This document shows, piece after piece, positions 27,436-35,474 of a stretch of DNA of 48,723 nt. The notes beneath the pieces were generated by a model that was not told the DNA's origin, did not search any database, and saw only the letters and a list, made by a program, of their open reading frames with translations. Origin of the DNA: an uncultured Ellagibacter sp. (lineage in GTDB: Bacteria > Actinomycetota > Coriobacteriia > Coriobacteriales > Eggerthellaceae); contig NZ_CAKUAL010000008.1 in assembly GCF_934636505.1 (NCBI RefSeq), positions 1 to 48,723 of the forward strand. Direction: 5' to 3'. Both the position numbers and the translations under genes were made by a program. Position 1 is the first letter of the stretch, and every line of letters starts with the position of its first letter.

Positions 27436-29622
27436 ATGAGGAATATCTGGCGCATCTTCAAAACCGACATGAAGCACCTGTTCAACAACTCGATTACGGT
27501 GATCATCGTAATCGGTCTCGTGTTCCTGCCCTCGATCTTCACGTGGTACAACGTCATTGCGTGCTGGGACGCGTTCGGCAACACCGGCAACCTTACCGTC
27601 GCCGTGGCGAACACCGACGAGGGCTACGAGAGCGACCTTGTTCCGCTTGAGATCAACGTCGGCGACAAGGTGGTGAGCGCACTTCGAGCGAACGACCAGC
27701 TCAACTGGATATTCACAACTGAAGAAGACGCGATCGACGGCGCGCAGTCCGGGCGTTACTACGCTGCCGTGGTGATTCCCCAAAGCTTCAGCCGCGACAT
27801 GATGACGTTCTATTCCGACGAGGTCGAGCACGCGAACATCATCTACTACGCCAACGAGAAGAAGAATGCCATCGCGCCGAAGGTCACCGACCAAGGTGCC
27901 GATCAGGTGTCGAACCAGGTGAACCAGGTGTTCTTGGAAACGCTTTCCGATGTGGCGCTTTCCATCGTCTCGTCGCTTTCGAAGTACTCCCAAGACGCCG
28001 ATCTCTCCGGCGCGGTGGGAACGCTTGCCGACCATGTGGACAGCATGGCGGGGCAGATGACGGGTGCGGCGTCGGTGTTGGGCATGTATTCCCAGCTCAT
28101 CGACTCGTCGCAGTCGCTTATCTCTCAGTCGGGCACGCTGCTCGGACGGACACGCGACGAGGCGGCGAAGGTCGGCGACATCGCGAAGGACGGTGGCGCG
28201 GGCGTCTCCGACATCGCGAGCGCGCTCTCGGCGTCGGCAGATTCCCTTTCGCAGGCTATTTCCGCATCCGCCGAGAGCTACAAGGGCATTAGCGCCCAGA
28301 TCAGCGACGTGTACGACAGCGTGGGCGATCTGACGGGCGACACTTCGCAGCACCTACGCAATCAGGCGGCAGTTGTGGAGACCGAGATTGGGGACTTGAA
28401 TTCGATCATCAGCGCGCTCGAGGGGATTCAGGATAGCGTCGATGGGCAGCACGCCCCCTTAGTCGAGAGCATGATCGCCCAGCTGAAGCAGTCGGTGTCG
28501 CTCCTCCAGCAGCTTTCGGACTCGCTGTATCAGGCGGCTGACAATATCCAGTCGGGCTACGATGACGCCGTCGCGCAGCGTGCCGAGATCCAGGAGCTCG
28601 CGGACAAGGCCGCGGCCAGCCTCAACGATGCGAAAACGGAATTCAACGACAACGTCAAGCCGGGTTTGGACGAGCTTTCTGCATCGGTGTCGAGCATGGT
28701 TTCCACGCTTCAGGGCAGCGCCGCGAAGCTCGATGCTGCGGGCGGCGAGATAAGCGGCGATGCGGATTCCGTCGCGTCCAAGCTCTCCGGTGCGAAGGCG
28801 AAGCTCGCCGATGCGCAAAACGAGCTCACCTCGACGGCTGGCGAGCTCACGACGCTGAGCAGCAACTTGCGATCGGCCCTTGCGAACGGTGACGTCGAGA
28901 AGCTGCGCGAGGTCATCGGCTCGAACCCCGCAGTGCTTGCCTCTGCCGTGACGACACCGGTGGCGCTCGATCGCCATGCTGTGTTCCCGGCCGACAACTT
29001 CGGTTCGCAGATGGCGCCGCTCTACACGACGCTCGCGCTGTGGATCGGCTCGCTGCTCATGATGGTGGCGATCAAGCCGGCGGTCTCCAAGCGAGGGCTC
29101 GCCGAGCTCGACAACCCCAAGCCGCGCGAGCTCTACTTCGGGCGCTACTGCGTGGTGGCGGTGCTGTCGCTTTTGCAGACCACCTGCGTGGGCCTTGGCA
29201 ACATGTTGTTCTTGGGGGTGCAGGCGAGCCATCCGCTGTTGTTCATGCTGTGCTTCTGGGTGTCGGGTTTGGTGTATTCCCTGTTCATCTACACGTTGGT
29301 GCTTGCATTCGCGAACCTGGGCAAAGCGATTGCCGTCCTGTTCCTCATCTTGCAGGTGACGGCGGGCGGCGGTGCGTACCCGCTGCAGGTGCTGCCCGAG
29401 TTCTTCCAGATCGCAAGCCCGTTCATGCCGGCGACGCACACCATCAACGCCATGCGCGCGGCCATGATGGGCATCTACAACGGCGACTACTACACGTCGA
29501 TGGGCATGCTGCTCCTGTTCGTGCTGCCGTCGCTTCTGCTGGGCCTTGTGCTGCGCAAGCCGCTCGAAGGCTTCATGAGCTGGTTTGTGGAGAAGGTCGA
29601 AGAGTCGAAGATGATAGCGTAA
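27436..29622 (+). CDS. Second YhgE/Pip domain membrane protein
   Basis: 728 residues, ATG directly after the TAG of the first gene. The same architecture without the extras: N-terminal helix with FLPSIFTWYNVIACWD and GNTGNL, a Ser/Asp/Ala-rich coiled-coil ectodomain (about 170-500), and a six-helix C-terminal block (about 515-715) ending in a short tail. The two proteins are clearly related in the first 160 residues and in the membrane part, so they are probably a duplicated pair that forms a heteromer (inference). No ESX/WXG100, EccC or LXG gene is nearby, so a type VII link is not supported here. Substrate unknown. Confidence 0.9.
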   Translation: MRNIWRIFKTDMKHLFNNSITVIIVIGLVFLPSIFTWYNVIACWDAFGNTGNLTVAVANTDEGYESDLVPLEINVGDKVVSALRANDQLNWIFTTEEDAIDGAQSGRYYAAVVIPQSFSRDMMTFYSDEVEHANIIYYANEKKNAIAPKVTDQGADQVSNQVNQVFLETLSDVALSIVSSLSKYSQDADLSGAVGTLADHVDSMAGQMTGAASVLGMYSQLIDSSQSLISQSGTLLGRTRDEAAKVGDIAKDGGAGVSDIASALSASADSLSQAISASAESYKGISAQISDVYDSVGDLTGDTSQHLRNQAAVVETEIGDLNSIISALEGIQDSVDGQHAPLVESMIAQLKQSVSLLQQLSDSLYQAADNIQSGYDDAVAQRAEIQELADKAAASLNDAKTEFNDNVKPGLDELSASVSSMVSTLQGSAAKLDAAGGEISGDADSVASKLSGAKAKLADAQNELTSTAGELTTLSSNLRSALANGDVEKLREVIGSNPAVLASAVTTPVALDRHAVFPADNFGSQMAPLYTTLALWIGSLLMMVAIKPAVSKRGLAELDNPKPRELYFGRYCVVAVLSLLQTTCVGLGNMLFLGVQASHPLLFMLCFWVSGLVYSLFIYTLVLAFANLGKAIAVLFLILQVTAGGGAYPLQVLPEFFQIASPFMPATHTINAMRAAMMGIYNGDYYTSMGMLLLFVLPSLLLGLVLRKPLEGFMSWFVEKVEESKMIA

Positions 29623-29703
29623 GCGTTTGGGCTGCGGGCCTCTGGGGTCGTCGTGACTGGCTGGGGCTCGCAGCACATGATTCCGATCGGACTGTGGCGC
29701 CTG

Positions 29704-31095
29704 CTAGCCGAGTTCTATGCTGTCCGCGCCGTCGATGCGCAGGTCGGCGTTGAAGAACGCCTTGAGCGCGCGGGTTGCGAGCATCACGTCGCGCACGCCG
29801 ATCGTCTCGAAGCTCGAATGCATGGCGAGTTGCGGCAGGCCGACATCGACCCCGTGCATGCTCACCTGGGTGTTCGACAAATTCCCCAACGTGGAGCCGC
29901 CCGGCGAGTCGCTCCTGTTCGCAAAAGTCTGGTAGGGGATCTCCGCGTCGTTGCAGATTGCGCAGAAGGCGGCGCGGCTGAAGGCGTCGGTGCAGTATTT
30001 CTGGTTCGCCGCTTCTTTCACCACGATGCCCTGGTTTAGGAACACGCGGTTGCCCTCGTCGAAGCGCTCGGGGTGGTTGGGGTTTACGGCGTGCGCGTTG
30101 TCGCAGCTCACGAGCATCGATTTCGCGATGGCGCAACGCAGGTCCTCGCAGGAGCGGCCCAGTGCCGCGTTCAGGCGCGAAAGCGTGTCGGCGAGAAGAG
30201 TCGACATGGCGCCCTGTTTGGTGTTCGAGCCGACCTCCTCGTTGTCAAAGCACGCGAAGACCGAGATGCTGCGATCGTTCTCGGCGGCGAGGAACGCTTC
30301 GAGCGCGGTGTATGCGCAGGCCAGATCGTCGAATTTCGGGGAGGAGGCGAACTCGCCCGCGGCGCCCCAGATGCACGGTTGCTGGCGGTTGACGAGGAAC
30401 AGGTCGCGCGCGACGATGTCGCTCTCGGAGATCCCCAGCTCGTCGGCGATTATCGCGTCGAAGGTGGATTTGCCAAGCGCGCCTGCGGAGAAGAGCGGGC
30501 AGAGGTCGACCTGGCGATTCGGCGAGAACTGCTGGTTGATGTCGCGCTGGATATGCGGCGGCATGCTGGGGATGAGCGCGAGCGGCTCGGCGGATTCGTA
30601 CAGGCGGCTTTCCACGCGATTGCCGCTTTTCACCATCACGCGGCCCGCAATTCCGAGGGGCCTATCGAACCACGTGTAGTCGACGGCGCCGCCGTACACC
30701 TCCACATTGAGTCGCTGCGATTCGCCTGGCCCTGTGAGCTCGGCGTTTGACTTCACCTTGAAGGTGGGCGAGTCGCCATGCGATGCGGTGATCTGGAAGT
30801 GGTAGTTGTCGAGCGAGGTTCCCACCTTGAAGGCGATGACGCTCGAGCTGTTGCGCGTCGTGTAGTATGTGCCGCCTTGCTCGATGTTCCACGGCTGGGT
30901 CTCGGGAAGATAGGTGAACCCCGCTGCGGTCAGGCGTTTTCCGATTGTTGCAGCAGTGTGGAACATACTCGGGCATTCGCCGATGAAGTCGAGGAGCTCT
31001 TGTGCTGTGCGGGCGTCCTGAGGCATCGGCTTGGTGCCGCCTGCGCGGGCGCTCTGCGGCATCGGCTCGGTGCTGCTTTGGTTCTCTTGCGTCAT
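29704..31095 (-). CDS. M18 family aminopeptidase (aspartyl-type)
   Basis: 463 residues from ATG 31095, with GAAGGGACGG upstream; a start 13 residues earlier has no ribosome site. Cytosolic two-metal exopeptidase that favours acidic N-terminal residues. Ligand motifs: SHGDSPTF, KFDDLACAYTALEAF, FDNEEVGS, SCDNAHAVNPNHPE and the terminal HSSFETIGVRD. All the ligands are in place. The first 35 residues contain two copies of an MPQSARAGGT/MPQDART unit, a short in-frame duplication. It stands alone between the YhgE pair and the glycine-zipper gene. Confidence 0.93.
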   Translation of the reverse strand: MTQENQSSTEPMPQSARAGGTKPMPQDARTAQELLDFIGECPSMFHTAATIGKRLTAAGFTYLPETQPWNIEQGGTYYTTRNSSSVIAFKVGTSLDNYHFQITASHGDSPTFKVKSNAELTGPGESQRLNVEVYGGAVDYTWFDRPLGIAGRVMVKSGNRVESRLYESAEPLALIPSMPPHIQRDINQQFSPNRQVDLCPLFSAGALGKSTFDAIIADELGISESDIVARDLFLVNRQQPCIWGAAGEFASSPKFDDLACAYTALEAFLAAENDRSISVFACFDNEEVGSNTKQGAMSTLLADTLSRLNAALGRSCEDLRCAIAKSMLVSCDNAHAVNPNHPERFDEGNRVFLNQGIVVKEAANQKYCTDAFSRAAFCAICNDAEIPYQTFANRSDSPGGSTLGNLSNTQVSMHGVDVGLPQLAMHSSFETIGVRDVMLATRALKAFFNADLRIDGADSIELG

Positions 31096-31124
31096 TTCGA
31101 CCGTCCCTTCGAATCGTCTGCCCC

Positions 31125-31153
31125 AGTCTAGCACGACCCGACCCGACTAGACT
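31125..31153 (-). promoter_or_regulatory. Dyad over the M18 aminopeptidase promoter region
   Basis: Perfect 7-bp arms agtctag (31125-31131) and ctagact (31147-31153) around 15 nt. On the minus strand the gene-proximal arm contains TAGACT, a possible -10 about 30 nt from the start, so this may be an operator. Confidence 0.4.
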
Positions 31154-31212
31154 TTAGCCTCTGGATTCGACGCGTCGGCATTGCCGCCGGCAAGATTTCG
31201 CGGGAGCCCAGG

Positions 31213-31806
31213 TCACCTGCTTCTCTTTGCGGCGCCTTGCTCGGCGCGCTTTGCTGATGAGATGGCCGCCCCTGTAGCCCTCTTCACGCTTGCGAACAGG
31301 GGCTTCGCTTCGCGAACAACGTTTTTTGCGGCACCGCTCGCGACGTGGGCGGCTGTGGTGGCTCCTCGTGCGAAGCCTTTTGCGACCTCGGGAGCGCTCG
31401 TCGCTGCCATCTCGACCGCTTCCCTCGCTACGGCTCCCGTTTTGAGGGCGGCGTCCTTCGCCTTTTCGCCTGCTTTGCCCGCTGTTCGCTTTGCGGTGTC
31501 TGCGGCGAGGTCTGCCGCCTTGGAGGCCGCCTCGTCGAGGTGCTCTTCCAAAGGGGTTGCTGTGCGGCCTGTGTAGTTTCTATTTCCCCTGCTCACAAGT
31601 GCTGCTCCGCCGACGATTGCCGCAACACCCGGCCCAGGGAGTACGAGCATGGGAATTCCCGCCGCCGTAAGCGCGCTTCCTGCCGCGACCTGCGCAATGC
31701 CCTTCGCCTTCTTCGCGAACGTTGCCTCGCCTTCCATGGGGAGGACTTCGGGAATCACGACCTGGCTTTTCGCGGTTGTTGCGTTTGCTGTTGCGCTCTC
31801 GGGCAT
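31213..31806 (-). CDS. Hypothetical glycine-zipper, Ala-rich amphipathic-repeat protein
   Basis: 197 residues from ATG 31806, with GAAGGAG 6 nt upstream. Not a family I can name. Residues about 40-75 (GIAQVAAGSALTAAGIPM, then VLPGPGVAAIVGGAALV) form a glycine/alanine-rich membrane-inserting hairpin. The rest is a long series of Ala/Lys/Glu heptad- and 11-mer-like repeats (KAADLAADTAKRTAGKAGE, KAKDAALKTGAVAREAVE) reminiscent of LEA or apolipoprotein helices, ending in a very basic tail. It could be a membrane-surface stress protein. Resembles no toxin or bacteriocin I know. Confidence 0.65.
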   Translation of the reverse strand: MPESATANATTAKSQVVIPEVLPMEGEATFAKKAKGIAQVAAGSALTAAGIPMLVLPGPGVAAIVGGAALVSRGNRNYTGRTATPLEEHLDEAASKAADLAADTAKRTAGKAGEKAKDAALKTGAVAREAVEMAATSAPEVAKGFARGATTAAHVASGAAKNVVREAKPLFASVKRATGAAISSAKRAEQGAAKRSR

Positions 31807-32176
31807 TTCGGCTCCTTCGCTCGTCTTCTTGCTAAGAGGGTAGCGGCGTTGAAGGCGAAATCGTCCGTTTGAAACGAATCTGTTGCCAAGAGCAGCCATG
31901 CAGTGCTGGTCGTTCTTGAGATTGTTGCGCGCGTGCCTTTGCGCGCGTGCTGCTATTCGAGTTGCGACCGGGTGGCTTGCGATTTTGGAGCCTGCGAGAT
32001 GAGCGAAGTGCTTTCTTTTGCTGACTAGGCGAGGAGCGCGTTGCCTTCTCGTTTCCCGCTTGTGATGATGGTTGCCGGATTGCGCGTTGTTGTGCATTGC
32101 GGGCGCCAACCTTTGCCCAGGTCGTATGCTTGTGTGAAATAGTCAGCCTGCGGTCTGCCTCTTCGTGTGCATGCGC
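31807..32176. other. Intergenic region, no gene seen
   Basis: 370 nt between divergent genes. It holds a short direct repeat tgcgcgcgtgc (twice near 31930) and no frame I would defend. The plus-strand end carries the promoter of the que leader. Confidence 0.5.
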
Positions 32177-32182
32177 TATACT
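32177..32182 (+). promoter_or_regulatory. Candidate -10 for the preQ1/que transcript
   Basis: TATACT, which would start RNA near 32189, just ahead of the riboswitch. No clear -35 at 16-18 nt. Confidence 0.45.
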
Positions 32183-32194
32183 GCTTGCCACTAT

Positions 32195-32236
32195 GGACAG
32201 TTCGAAAACCTCCTGTCGGTAAACAAAACTAGGGAG
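32195..32236 (+). promoter_or_regulatory. PreQ1-I riboswitch (candidate) ahead of queDECF
   Basis: Class I preQ1 aptamer layout: stem P1 gacag (32196-32200) with ctgtc (32213-32217), loop ttcgaaaacctc carrying the C-rich segment, then the conserved A-rich tail taaacaaaactaggg (32220-32234). The tail matches that of known preQ1-I aptamers such as the Thermoanaerobacter one (taacaaaacaagg). cctcc (32209-32213) can pair with the tail's gggag, which is also the ribosome site of the ATG at 32243, so ligand binding should block translation. queD, E, C and F, which make preQ0/preQ1, lie downstream. Confidence 0.8.
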
Positions 32237-32242
32237 CGTCGA

Positions 32243-32671
32243 ATGCTGCTGGCGAGTTATGCCAGAGCGTCCGGCGCGTTATGCAGGAATGAGCGTTTGG
32301 AGCTGGGAGCTCGTGCGCTCGGGGTGTCGGATGCAAGTCGCGCAGTGGCGTGTCGCCCGTGCGTGTCAGGTGTTGGGCGCGAGTCGCGTCGATCGCGCTT
32401 GTGGCGTGTACCGCTCGCGCGGTGCGATACTTGTCCTCGCGCAGCCCATGTCGTATCGCGCGAGATGCGTATCTTGCTCGTGCGGTGCCTTGCGGGCTGC
32501 GGTTGTCCCAGGTGGGCGGCTGCGATTCGCACGAATCTGCGCTGGCCGAGCAACTTGTGCTTGAGGATTGCTCGTGCGGTGCTCCGCTTGCTCGCCGTCG
32601 CCGTTCCTGCACCCAGGTTTCCCCACGGTGGTTTTCACTTGCGTGAAAGGTACGCCGATGTATGGGCTTAA
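32243..32671 (+). CDS. Unrecognised leader ORF between riboswitch and queD
   Basis: 142 codons from the ATG that sits 6 nt after the riboswitch-embedded GGGAG. The stop overlaps the queD start by 14 nt (queD ATG 32658), so its translation could couple to queD. The product would be Arg-, Ala- and Cys-rich and unlike any protein I know; codon use is poor and the DNA has repeats such as ttgctcgtgcggtgc (near 32472 and 32563). It may be a translated leader, a degraded gene, or an insertion that split the riboswitch from queD. Reported because the riboswitch appears to control exactly this start. Confidence 0.3.
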   Translation: MLLASYARASGALCRNERLELGARALGVSDASRAVACRPCVSGVGRESRRSRLWRVPLARCDTCPRAAHVVSREMRILLVRCLAGCGCPRWAAAIRTNLRWPSNLCLRIARAVLRLLAVAVPAPRFPHGGFHLRERYADVWA

Positions 32672-33077
32672 AACAGAGAGCAGCTTCGATGCTGCTCATT
32701 TTCTCACCGATTATCACGGCAAATGCGAGAATCTCCACGGCCACCGCTGGCGCGTGGTCGCCTATTTGGAGCAGGAGGAGCTCCAGACGCAGGGAACTCA
32801 CAAAGACATGGTGATCGACTTTGCCGACTTCAAGGGCGCTCTGCGCGACTTGACCGAAGCCTTCGACCACTCGTTCGTGGTGGAAGAGGGGTCGCTTGCC
32901 CCCGACACGTTCGCGTGCCTCGAGCGCGAGGGCTTCTCGCTTTCGGTCGTGCCCTTCCGCACGACGGCGGAAAACCTCGCCCGCTATTTTTACGGGAAAC
33001 TGGCGGACGCGGGATTCCCCGTGTCGCAGGTCGACGTGTACGAGACCCCCAACAACTGCGCGATCTACCGTGGCTAG
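32658..33077 (+). CDS. queD: 6-Carboxytetrahydropterin synthase QueD
   Basis: 139 residues, ATG 32658 with AAAGG 8 nt upstream. Makes 6-carboxy-tetrahydropterin from dihydroneopterin triphosphate, the first committed step to preQ0. Zinc ligands His14 (FDAAHFL), His27 and His29 (NLHGHRW), catalytic Cys23 (GKCENL) and the FDHSFV and ETPNNCAIY motifs are all present. First enzyme gene of a tightly packed queD-E-C-F operon; queE overlaps by 8 nt. Confidence 0.96.
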   Translation: MYGLKTESSFDAAHFLTDYHGKCENLHGHRWRVVAYLEQEELQTQGTHKDMVIDFADFKGALRDLTEAFDHSFVVEEGSLAPDTFACLEREGFSLSVVPFRTTAENLARYFYGKLADAGFPVSQVDVYETPNNCAIYRG

Positions 33078-33990
33078 TAGTCGGGATAGCGCGGGCTCGC
33101 AGGTGCAGGCCGCAGGCGAGTTGGTCGCAGGGCCGCAGGTGCAGGCTGCGGGCGAGGTGGACGTGGGCTCGCAGGCGCAGGCCGCAGGCGAGGTAAACGC
33201 GGGCTCGCAGGCTGCGGGCGGGCCGGGGTGCGATGTCGCGCGCGGGTCGGCTGCGCCCGCATTCTCCGAACCGGCAGCGAGCCGCACGCTTCCCGTTGCC
33301 GAGCGCTTCGTCAGCGTGAACGGGGAAGGGCGCGCCGCGGGCAAGCTCGCCGCCTTCATCCGCTTTACGGGGTGCAACTTGGCGTGTTCGTACTGCGACA
33401 CCATGTGGGCAAACGCGCCCGCTGCCGCGGAATGCGCCGAGCGCGTGTCAGTCGCGGACCTCGTCGCGTGGGCGTGCGAGACGCGAGTGGAATGCGTCAC
33501 CCTCACGGGTGGCGAGCCCGAGTTGCAGCCCGCGCTCCCCAGCCTTGTGTGCGCCTTGCTTGCCGAGCCTGGCCCCCTCGAGCGCGGGCTTCGGGTGGAA
33601 ATCGAGACGAACGGTGCCGCTGACCTGCGCGAACTCGCACAGCTGCGCGAGGCGTGCGCGTCGCTTCCCGGCAACCTCACGTTTACGGTCGATTGGAAGC
33701 TTCCTTCGAGCGGTATGGAGGGTCGCATGCTGCGCGAGAACTTCGCGCTCCTTGACGCACGCGACACCGTGAAGTTCGTCTGCGGCGGGGAGGGCGATCT
33801 TCGCCGCATGCTGGAAGTGTCACGCGAGCTGGGCCTTCCCGATCGCGTGCCGGTGTATTTAAGCCCCGTGTTCGGACGCCTCGACCCTGCGCGCATCGTG
33901 GATTTCATGCAAGAGAACAACCTCACCTGGGCCACCGCGCAGCTGCAGCTGCACAAGATTATCTGGCCGGGTGTCGAGAAGGGAGTGTAA
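33070..33990 (+). CDS. queE: 7-Carboxy-7-deazaguanine synthase QueE (radical SAM)
   Basis: 306 residues from GTG 33070, which overlaps queD. Converts 6-carboxytetrahydropterin to 7-carboxy-7-deazaguanine. The enzyme proper starts at LPVAERFVSVNGEG (about residue 77); FTGCNLACSYCDT is the CX3CX2C cluster motif, TLTGGEPE binds SAM, and FVCGGEGD and QLQLHKIIWPG end the fold. The ~75 residues before it are a low-complexity extension built of a 12-residue repeat (see 33094-33222). A later start is possible, but no better ribosome site is obvious. queC follows 4 nt after the stop. Confidence 0.93.
   Translation: MASSRDSAGSQVQAAGELVAGPQVQAAGEVDVGSQAQAAGEVNAGSQAAGGPGCDVARGSAAPAFSEPAASRTLPVAERFVSVNGEGRAAGKLAAFIRFTGCNLACSYCDTMWANAPAAAECAERVSVADLVAWACETRVECVTLTGGEPELQPALPSLVCALLAEPGPLERGLRVEIETNGAADLRELAQLREACASLPGNLTFTVDWKLPSSGMEGRMLRENFALLDARDTVKFVCGGEGDLRRMLEVSRELGLPDRVPVYLSPVFGRLDPARIVDFMQENNLTWATAQLQLHKIIWPGVEKGV
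33094..33222 (+). repeat. In-frame 36-bp tandem repeat in the queE N terminus
   Basis: Three and a half units starting at 33094, 33130, 33166 and 33202, encoding GSQVQAAGELVA, GPQVQAAGEVDV, GSQAQAAGEVNA and GSQAAGG. The differences are mostly synonymous or conservative. Confidence 0.85.
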
Positions 33991-33994
33991 CCTC

Positions 33995-34735
33995 GTGGCA
34001 ACTATCGAAGAGAAGGCGCTCGTTTTGTGCTCGGGCGGCGTGGATTCCACCACGTTGCTCGCCATGGCGGTTTCGCGCTACGGCGCCAAGAATGTGTACG
34101 CGCTTTCCATTTCCTATGGTCAGCGCCATAACAAGGAAATCGAGAGCGCGAAGGCGGTCGCCGCGCATTACGGCGTGGAGCAGCGCTTCCTCGATTTGGG
34201 GGCCATCTTCGCCGACAGCGATTGCAGCCTGCTCTCGCATTCCTCGCAAGATATCCCCGAGGAAAGCTATGCCGACCAGCTCGCCGAAAGCGATGGCAAG
34301 CCGGTGAGCACCTACGTCCCCTTCCGCAACGGGCTATTCCTTTCGGCGGCGGCTTCGATGGCGCTCTCGCTCGGATGCAGCGCGATTTACTACGGCGCGC
34401 ACCACGACGACTGGGCGGGCAACGCCTATCCCGATTGCTCGCGCGAGTTCGTCGACGCGATGAACCGCGCAATTGAGGAAGGAACGGGCGGCGAGCTGCA
34501 TCTTTGCGCGCCGTTCGTGGAAATGTCGAAGGCTGATATCGTCGCGTGCGGCATTGAGCTGGGCGTTCCCTACGAGCTCACCTGGAGCTGCTACGAGGGC
34601 GGCGACTATCCGTGCGGCGCGTGTGGGACGTGCATCGACCGCAACCGCGCGTTCGAGGCGAACGGGATGCGCGATCCGCTGCTCGACAGGCTCGACGCCG
34701 AGCGGGCGGCAGCAAACGCGGAAGGGGAGGAGTAG
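33995..34735 (+). CDS. queC: 7-Cyano-7-deazaguanine synthase QueC
   Basis: 246 residues from GTG 33995, GGGAG 9-13 nt upstream. ATP-dependent conversion of 7-carboxy-7-deazaguanine to preQ0. The PP-loop LCSGGVDSTT is at the N terminus; SISYGQRHNKE, VPFRNGLFL and the zinc cluster CYEGGDYPCGACGTC (four Cys) follow. Slightly longer than the usual 220-230 residues through a charged tail. queF begins 1 nt after the stop. Confidence 0.96.
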   Translation: MATIEEKALVLCSGGVDSTTLLAMAVSRYGAKNVYALSISYGQRHNKEIESAKAVAAHYGVEQRFLDLGAIFADSDCSLLSHSSQDIPEESYADQLAESDGKPVSTYVPFRNGLFLSAAASMALSLGCSAIYYGAHHDDWAGNAYPDCSREFVDAMNRAIEEGTGGELHLCAPFVEMSKADIVACGIELGVPYELTWSCYEGGDYPCGACGTCIDRNRAFEANGMRDPLLDRLDAERAAANAEGEE

Positions 34736-34736
34736 C

Positions 34737-35303
34737 ATGGCGAATATGGCGAACATGACGGACGCGATGGACGCGACGAACGCGGTGAACGCGACGAGCG
34801 CGGTGAACGAGAACCCGCAGCGCGAGGGGACCGACGACCTGTCGCTTTTGGGCAACCAGGGAGTGCGCTACCCGCAGACCTACGACCCAAGTGTCCTCGA
34901 GACGTTCGAGAACAAGCATCCGGGCAACGACTACTTCGTGAAGTTCAACTGCCCCGAGTTCACCAGCCTGTGCCCGATCACGGGGCAGCCCGACTTCGCC
35001 ACGATCTATATCGCCTACGTGCCGGGCGAGCGCATGGTCGAGAGCAAGAGCCTGAAGCTGTATCTGTTCAGCTTCCGCAACCACGGGGATTTCCACGAGG
35101 ACTGCGTGAACATCATCATGAAGGACCTCATCAAGTTGATGGATCCGAAGTATATCGAGGTCTGGGGCAAGTTCTTGCCGCGCGGAGGCATCTCGATCGA
35201 CCCGTATTGCAACTACGGGAAGCCGGGCACGCGCTGGGAAGACGTGGCCTGGGAGCGACTGTCTCACCACGACCTTTATCCCGAGAAGGTGGACAACCGC
35301 TAA
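34737..35303 (+). CDS. queF: NADPH-dependent 7-cyano-7-deazaguanine reductase QueF
   Basis: 188 residues, the short unimodular type. Reduces preQ0 to preQ1, the riboswitch ligand. Catalytic Cys79 and Asp86 are in FTSLCPITGQPDFA; the NADPH-binding Glu and SKSLKLYLFSFRNHGDFHE follow. The first ~28 residues are a Met/Ala/Asn/Thr repeat (MANMANMTDAMDATNAVNA) missing from relatives; the ATG follows GGGGAGGAG, so it is probably translated. Last gene of the operon, followed by a strong hairpin. Confidence 0.96.
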   Translation: MANMANMTDAMDATNAVNATSAVNENPQREGTDDLSLLGNQGVRYPQTYDPSVLETFENKHPGNDYFVKFNCPEFTSLCPITGQPDFATIYIAYVPGERMVESKSLKLYLFSFRNHGDFHEDCVNIIMKDLIKLMDPKYIEVWGKFLPRGGISIDPYCNYGKPGTRWEDVAWERLSHHDLYPEKVDNR

Positions 35304-35412
35304 AGGGGAGCGCGGACAGGGGAAAGCGAGCGGGCGCGACCCGAGGCGTGCCGCGACCGCGGCCTGCTGCCGTGGGCAAGGGCTGCCCTTCACTCTCTGT
35401 GCACCACGAACA

Positions 35413-35447
35413 CGAGGGGCCGCTCGCAAATCGCGGGCGGCCCCTCG
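35413..35447. terminator. Bidirectional terminator between queF and metY
   Basis: Fifteen-base arms starting cgaggggccg (35413) and ending cggcccctcg (35447), one mismatch, 5-nt loop, between convergent genes, with ttcatt after it. Confidence 0.85.
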
Positions 35448-35474
35448 TTCATTAGGGTCCAAACTGGCGTGCGA

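Noticed and set aside
24187..29622. Type VII (ESX) secretion locus
   Set aside because: YhgE resembles EsaA only at fold level; no WXG100, EccC/EssC ATPase or LXG protein is nearby.
33094..33222. 36-bp repeats as a CRISPR-like array
   Set aside because: The units are contiguous without spacers, in frame within queE, and there are no cas genes.
32229..34001. 590-codon minus-strand frame across the que leader, queD and queE
   Set aside because: Composition is that of an antisense shadow, and the plus strand holds well-supported enzymes.
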